Of a DNA stretch of 23,905 nucleotides, positions 18,886-23,905 are shown in pieces (position 1 is the stretch's first letter; each line of letters opens with the position of its first letter). Below the pieces are notes generated by a model. It ran no database searches. It saw only the letters and a program-made list of their open reading frames with translations, and was not told the DNA's origin. The stretch comes from Saccoglossus kowalevskii (lineage: Eukaryota; Hemichordata; Enteropneusta; Harrimaniidae): positions 625,957 to 649,861 of the forward strand of contig NW_003109978.1 in assembly GCF_000003605.2 (NCBI RefSeq). Reading direction: 5' to 3'. A program made the position numbers and the translations under genes.

Positions 18886-20439
18886 TTAAATAAACTCATC
18901 ACATAATATACTTAATGGTGCCTAGTCCGTTGCTTGGCAACTAGCGTACAGTTATACATGAATCAGATCAGATCATAGTTTAATTAGTAGTGTGCTGGTA
19001 TGCGAGTGTGAATTGGAAGTTAGTGGTAAGCACTTACATGGGTGTATGGAAGTTTATTAGAGTAGGCTGTAGTGATGAATGGGACTGCTTTTGTGATGCA
19101 AAGTAGGTCAGTGTGCTCGGTGATTCTGCAGTGTGATGTGGTCAGTTGTCCAGGAGTGAGCATCTCCTGCAATTCTACTCATGGTCACTGGCAAGGCGTT
19201 CTGGATTTGAGTTTGTGGAAGTCAGTGTTAACTTCGCTGTATTAGGTCATCCAAGTATTTAGAGTAGAGGTATGCCAAATTGGTCTTGCAGCTTGGGGAT
19301 ATTCTGAGACTTGGAGTTTTCATCCTTTCGTGAGGGAGATGGACCAGACGCCAGCACATAGGAACTGTAAGTTGAGATTTCAGTTTAATTGTTTCTTAGT
19401 AGTTCATTCAAATATACAGAGAACGGTAGCCCGGTTGAATACATCCATATATTGTTACTTTAGTTATGTTTGAAACGGCAGGTATTATGGGATGCAAATG
19501 TCTCTTTTCCAGATGACCTGTGAGTGGTGAGCCGTCGTTACACATAGAGCATGAAGGGCAGTTTGAGTGGAAGACTGTGAAGTGAAATTTGGGATTGTTT
19601 GGAGTGAAGCAAAAGTGTTGAGCAAGACTTAGTGAACGATTGAACTTACCGGACATTAGGACAGTCTGAACTTGTTATTGTGTGACGTGTTCATGAGGTT
19701 AACCCGGTTGTATTACTAACTTCTAATGCTATTTCCTAATTTACTGTTTATACTTATAGCGTGTATGCTACACGCATTATTATAATTTAGATCTACATCA
19801 ACGTTCCTTGTCGCTCCTGTCATATTGTAATGTACATTATCTAAACACATGTTTTCTGAGATAATGTCTCCCGGGATCTTGCTCTACCAGGACTTCGGCG
19901 GCAGGTTGACATGAACCTATCCAGTATATCTCAAAACATATTTGATGCTCATAGGATTAGCGGAGGTCACTTCACAAAATGTCAATAGTCGCTAAAGTGT
20001 TAGTTCAATAGACAATTTACATATGAAAAGAAGAGGACTGTAGAGGGCACGCAACCATTCAATCGTGTAAGCCATGATAAGGAACTATTTTAGTTTCACA
20101 TGAATTGTAAAGTTTAACTGGATATGAGATCGGCGAGGGCGCAATAACAGAAGTAATGCTATTTTTAGTCCTTACGAATGCGTATATAATAAATTATTAT
20201 ATGTCGCTATAACGGCATATTCAATGAAATGTATACTAACAGTTTAGACAAGCACTCTGCCACAATCGAATCATTGAGTTTCAGTTGAAACGACCAAATT
20301 ATAAATATATGCACACAACAACAAATATATATTTGGCGATAAAGTAGTAAATTATTAACGAATTAGTTAGAAATATATATTCAGACCGGGCCACGGAAGC
20401 AGGCTTATATGAAACGTAAATAATGATTTCTGTCATGTC
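18886..20439. other. Unassigned stretch, partly GT-rich
   Basis: About 18980-19660 is less AT-rich and strongly G/T-biased on the plus strand, unlike its surroundings, which suggests an old inserted element. A minus-strand frame at 19408-19656 (82 codons) contains CPSCSMC followed by two histidines, but I cannot tie it to a zinc-finger family. A small hairpin (GCGTGTA-TGC-TACACGC) lies at 19759-19775. Nothing else recognised. Confidence 0.4.
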
Positions 20440-20760
20440 AAACTAGTAGCGCAGCAGTTTGCGTGATTTCCGCTGAATAAGTTCAACGTAAAACAATGAC
20501 AAACTCAGAGCTGCCCGTCAATTTACGCTGAAAATATACAACGGACAACGTAGTATATCAGGTCTTTGAGTTCAGCGCAAAACGACAGCAAATTTAGTAA
20601 TTTCCGCTGTTTACACTTCTAAATTTACGTCGTTTCACTTTCGACGGTTACGTGACGGAAATTCGAACGTTTATTTACCCAAATGTAAACAACGGTTATT
20701 CTGCAAAACACGTTACTAATCCGGCAAGCGATTACGACGGAAATTCGGGTTTACGTAATG
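20440..20760. repeat. CpG-rich cluster of a degenerate 10-bp motif
   Basis: Six occurrences of ATTT(C/A)CG(C/T)(T/C)(G/A) lie within about 280 bp. On the plus strand they are at 20466-20475, 20521-20530, 20600-20609 and 20623-20632; on the minus strand at 20662-20653 and 20744-20735. The two minus-strand copies share GACGGAAATTCG. CpG density is visibly higher than in neighbouring sequence. It ends about 380 bp before the gypsy gag start and could be an upstream regulatory block or part of another element. Confidence 0.5.
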
Positions 20761-21143
20761 TGTAATTTGGAGCACTATCTCCGCGATTATTTCTTAATTG
20801 GATTTGTGTGTGGTTGCAAACTGTTATTAAAATATTGAATATTAACATCAACATCAACAGGATTGTCCTTTTTATTTTTTATAAATTTTCTCCAAACAAA
20901 GGAAAGTAGTTTCGGGATTTTTTTAATCATTGGACCGCTCTGTTGCTATTGACAACGGTCCGTATGAAATCAGGGTAATTTTACGGTTTCTTTAAATCTG
21001 TGTAGTTTTTTTTTTTATATTCTCTGTTATTACGGGCCTGTGCATTATTTATTATGGTAACCCGTATTTGTGACGTCATGGAAAAGTTTGGCCTCATGAT
21101 TGACGTCCGTTGAGACGCGCTACTGTGATTGGTGCGTTCCAGG
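20761..21143 (+). other. Region upstream of gypsy gag; LTR/leader not resolved
   Basis: A 5' LTR and primer-binding site would be expected here, but the 3' LTR is outside the window, so no LTR pair can be compared. I could not assign a tRNA primer-binding site; TTGGTGCGTTCC just before the gag ATG is only a vague candidate. A poly-T run (about 21005-21017) and a short GGACCG/CGGTCC dyad near 20932-20961 are visible. Confidence 0.35.
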
Positions 21144-22417
21144 ATGTCACGCCACTCCACGCAAGAAGACTGTGCTGAACACAGAGGAAAAGGGGGGTGT
21201 CACGCCTGAGCTCCCTGGTGGCAGAAAACGTGACGATCTGCCAGGTAACGTTGATGCGGTTGATACCGACGACCTGTATACACAGGTGCGGCGTCTTCAA
21301 CAACAATTGCGTGAACGCGAGGAGGTTTGGGATATGCGTCTAAAGTTAAAGCGCGCTATATGAAAGGATGCTAACATCCATAAAGAACTGCCAGGCACCC
21401 ATACACCACCCGATGAACCCAACGATAATGAAATTCCTGCCACCCGCGATAAGATACGACCAAGGGATCATAATCCTCACACCGTGTTACAGGCACCTCG
21501 TTTGCCTACCTTTTCGGGAGATGCTGATCGAAAAGGTGACGTTGACTTCTCATCGTGGATTTACAAAGTGAAACTGCTTTGTGGTGATCCCACCGTTAGC
21601 GACGATTACATGCTGCAAACAGTGATACGCTTGCTGCAAGGAACCACGGCTAAGTTAATTAATACGATGCGTGATACAGTAACACTGGATGAGCTCATTG
21701 ATAAGTTCATGGCAACATTTGGTGAGATTGAGAATGGCTCGGCTCTGCTGAAGTCGTTCTATGCGAGTACACAGCGCAAAGATGAGACTGTGTCCTAGTA
21801 CGCGATCTGGTTGGAAATAGCTTCGGGTCGCGTTCGCGAACAGGGGTCATCGAATACTCCCTGGTAGATAAGACGCTTCGATCAGTGTTCTGGGGTTCTC
21901 TCAGAGAGGAACGCGTAGAGGCCCGAGCACAACACAAGGTTAAATATTGCAGGACTTTTGCCGAGCTCAGCCAGGTATGTCGTCGGGCTGAACGAGAAAT
22001 CGCGGATTGGGATAGTAGGCATGGCGTGACTAAGAAAGCACGTTCACATGCTACACATTATGGTGATACAGAGGATGACTCAGCTGCACATATGGATACT
22101 ATGAATGGCGCGCTCCTTGTGCTGACAACACAGATAGCGCAGATTCACAGCGACGTGACTCGGCGCCTGGATAACCTGGAGGCAAATACGGCCCAAAACC
22201 TAGAACTGGGGGGGGGGTGCTAGCGCCAACAACGGGCATATACTACCCATAGCGAATACGAACGCAATCGCGAAGCCGAAGTCTGAGGACGCTAAACCGC
22301 CACCTACGTGCTATAATTGCCATGGTGTTGGCCACCTGTCTAAGGACTGTTGTTCACCATGTTCCCATTACGGGGATGAAGCACATTCATCGTACAAATG
22401 CCCTAACCGACCCAAAA
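21144..22417 (+). pseudogene. gag: gypsy gag, frameshifted, with C-terminal zinc knuckles
   Basis: The likely start is the ATG at 21144. The frame shifts at a six-G run (21192-21197) into a frame holding a coiled-coil-like segment (LYTQVRRLQQQLREREE), broken by TGA 21361-21363. The capsid-like part follows (LPTFSGDADRKGDVDFSSWI near 21499-21560). Its FGEIENGSALLKSFYA segment, near 21720-21770, recalls the Gag/PNMA-type capsid C-lobe. TAG lies at 21796-21798. A second shift occurs at the G run 21843-21846 and a third at a ten-G run (22208-22217). The last frame carries a clear C-x2-C-x4-H-x4-C knuckle at 22309-22350 and a second, irregular Cys/His cluster at 22351-22401 for RNA packaging. Gag would form the particle shell, but this copy cannot make it as one protein. 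Confidence 0.85.
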
Positions 22418-22800
22418 CAAAGAACTACAAAGGGAAGGGAAAGACGAACAAAGCACTTATTGACCGACGTAATGGACATCCTATAAACGAACGAATTCTT
22501 GGGAAGCTATATCATACTGCAGCCACAGTCAATGGCTTGCGCTGCAATGCAATGATTGATTCTGGGTCCCAAGTTATGGTAATTGCATCATCATTCTATC
22601 ACAAACACCTTTCCGACGTACCTTACTCGTCTCTTGACCAATCACTTGATATACTAGGTGTCATTGATGATTACCTCCAATACGAGGGGATCATAGAGGT
22701 AGACGTATCATTTGAACGTAAAATGTTTGGAGACACGTCGACTAAGACTCTCTTGGCGGTTGTCGCCAGGTACCGTTGCATGTATCCCCGTTTCACTTAA
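22418..22800 (+). pseudogene. gypsy aspartic protease region
   Basis: Continues in the same frame as the zinc knuckles. The catalytic motif DSGS, preceded by MI, begins with its aspartate at 22558-22560. It is followed by a typical retropepsin-like pattern (QVMVIASSF) and a second hydrophobic strand (LDILGVIDDYLQYEG). The frame is open until TAA 22798-22800. Similarity shifts frame near 22755, where the segment CIPVSLKSG is read in another phase to a stop near 22855. The C-terminal half of the protease and the following linker are shortened. Function: would cleave Gag-Pol; this copy is broken. Confidence 0.8.
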
Positions 22801-22869
22801 ATCTGGCCCTGCCGGTGTGAGTGTGGAGACTGTTATCGAACCAGATTCATCATGAGTCAATGTTCGTGA

Positions 22870-23895
22870 TTGTCACATCGGCCTATGGTCACTGTGGTCA
22901 GTTGTGCAGGCGGTGCTTATAGATCACAGGTTGTCCTTACTAACGAAACAGAGTCACCTGTGCATGTTAGACCTGGTGAGGTTGTAGGGGTTGCCAGGGC
23001 GGTGCAGTTCATTGAGGCACGACCGTATCGGGAAGAGGCTATTGCGACAGAAGACACACCTGTGAAGACTGTCTTGACTGCAGGCGGACTGGACTTTGAT
23101 ATGGCCAACGCACAGTTGTCGCAAGAACAAATGCAGATAGCGCAAGAGGTTTTACAACGTAACCATGTTGGCTTTTCAAAATCAGATAGCGATTTGGGAC
23201 GATGCACAAATGTTGCACATAAGATAAATCTACATGACGAACAACCCGTCAAACAGCGTGCACGGGGAATACCTCCCGCATTGTATGACGAGGTGCGCCA
23301 ACAATTACGTGATATGTTGAACAGTGGCGTCATCAGTGAGTCTAACAGCCCATGGTCGTCACCATTAGTCTTAGTCAAAAAGAAAGACGGGACTACCCGA
23401 ATTTGTGTTGACTATAGAAGACTCAATAGTCAAACTATACCAGACGCTTATGCCCTACTTCGTATCGAGGAAGGCTTAGATATCTTACGTGGTTCTAAAT
23501 GGTTTTCTACCATCGATTATTGGCAGTTAACCATGGCAGAAGAAGACATCCCCAAAACTGCTTTTGACACTCTGTTTGTTTTTTATGAATTTTTGTCCAC
23601 CCCCTTTGGCTTAATGAACGTGGGCGTGATGCAAAGAGCAGTAGAGAGAGCCCTGGGTGATTATAACAATCGCATATGTCAAGCATTTGAGGAACATGTC
23701 GAGAGGTTGGATAAAGTTTTGAAGCGATTGAGGGAGAACGACCTGAAAATAAAGCATTCAAAATGCAAGTTCTTCCGAAATCACGTTAAGTATCATGGCC
23801 ATGTGGTATCAAAGCACGGGGTAGAAACGGATCCTGATAGGACCTGCGTGATTGGCTCATTCCTACTAATGTCCATTAGACCCGCACCTTCTTAG
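22870..23895 (+). pseudogene. pol: gypsy reverse transcriptase, active-site box missing
   Basis: A ~340-codon open frame without an ATG at its start. After a linker, the RT fingers and palm can be followed: SSPLVLVKKKDG near 23356, CVDYRRLN, then KWFSTIDYWQL with the first catalytic-type aspartate at 23515-23517. Next come EDIPKTAF and the STPFGLMN region, and then the thumb side (HVERLDKVLKRLRENDLKIKH). The segment that should hold the YXDD box, between NNRIC and FEEHV (about 23676-23684), is absent, in frame. Residues are also missing just after the first aspartate and around 23620. A frameshift near 23848 leads to TAG 23893-23895; the alternative phase has its own TAG at 23877-23879. The copy cannot polymerise DNA. 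Confidence 0.9.
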
Positions 23896-23905
23896 GGTTC
23901 GCAGG

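Larger units (their letters stand above)
21144..23905 (+). mobile_element. Degenerate Ty3/gypsy retrotransposon, 5' portion, cut by window edge
   Basis: Domain order is gag, CCHC zinc knuckles, aspartic protease, reverse transcriptase, as in Ty3/gypsy (Metaviridae). The window ends at the start of the connection/RNase H region, so RNase H, integrase and the 3' LTR would lie beyond 23905. GC content is clearly higher than in flanking DNA, suggesting a younger insertion than the surrounding repeats. Even so, the copy has frameshifts, two gag stops, a deletion between protease and RT, and loss of the RT active-site box, so it cannot be autonomous. Individual parts are described separately. Confidence 0.9.

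Noticed and set aside
20761-21143. 5' LTR and primer-binding site of the gypsy element
   Set aside because: Without the 3' LTR there is nothing to compare, and no tRNA-complementary 18-mer could be assigned with confidence.
22917-23761. Minus-strand open frames of 63-153 codons opposite pol
   Set aside because: Antisense shadows of the RT frame with no homology of their own.

Overview
The window looks like repeat-rich, AT-rich, non-coding DNA from an animal nuclear genome, most likely a marine invertebrate. The evidence is eukaryotic transposable elements (a tRNA-derived SINE, an L2/CR1-like LINE, a Ty3/gypsy retroelement), an intron-bearing metazoan gene family (DUF3504, of Crypton origin), Kozak-type start sites and a 168-base assembly gap of N. 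I cannot place the species. No intact protein-coding gene was found; every protein homology I can see sits in a decayed copy.

Layout. 1-2884: AT-rich sequence with only a 23-bp tandem repeat. 2885-4584: a decaying 38/39-bp minisatellite, then two direct copies of a ~320-bp repeat. 4583-4885: a repeat whose inverted copy lies at 14375-14625. 4929-5098: a CTCF-like site, a TISU/YY1-like start codon and a possible splice donor. 5100-8680: nothing recognised. 8680-11575: a long, diverged inverted repeat whose loop holds a GPCR TM7-like reading frame on the minus strand. 11631-12003: SINE. 12095-12865 and 14610-15410: direct copies of a ~780-bp repeat flanking a LINE fragment (13230-14210) that contains the gap. 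15769-17561, minus strand: a DUF3504 (Crypton-derived tyrosine recombinase) pseudogene with recognisable promoter, introns and poly(A) signal. 17758-17847: a 90-bp palindrome. 18306-18885: a TTAA-flanked MITE. 20440-20760: a CpG-rich short-motif cluster. 21144-23905: the 5' two-thirds of a degenerate Ty3/gypsy element, cut by the window edge.

The most interesting items are the recombinase pseudogene, which keeps its introns but has lost the TGHRS histidine; the 90-bp palindrome about 340 bp upstream of it; the duplicated repeat that has kept an identical 34-bp start-codon core; and the gypsy reverse transcriptase, whose YXDD-box region is missing although its reading frame stays open. All similarity statements come from reading the sequence by eye. 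Repeat boundaries are approximate and percent identities were not computed except where counted.
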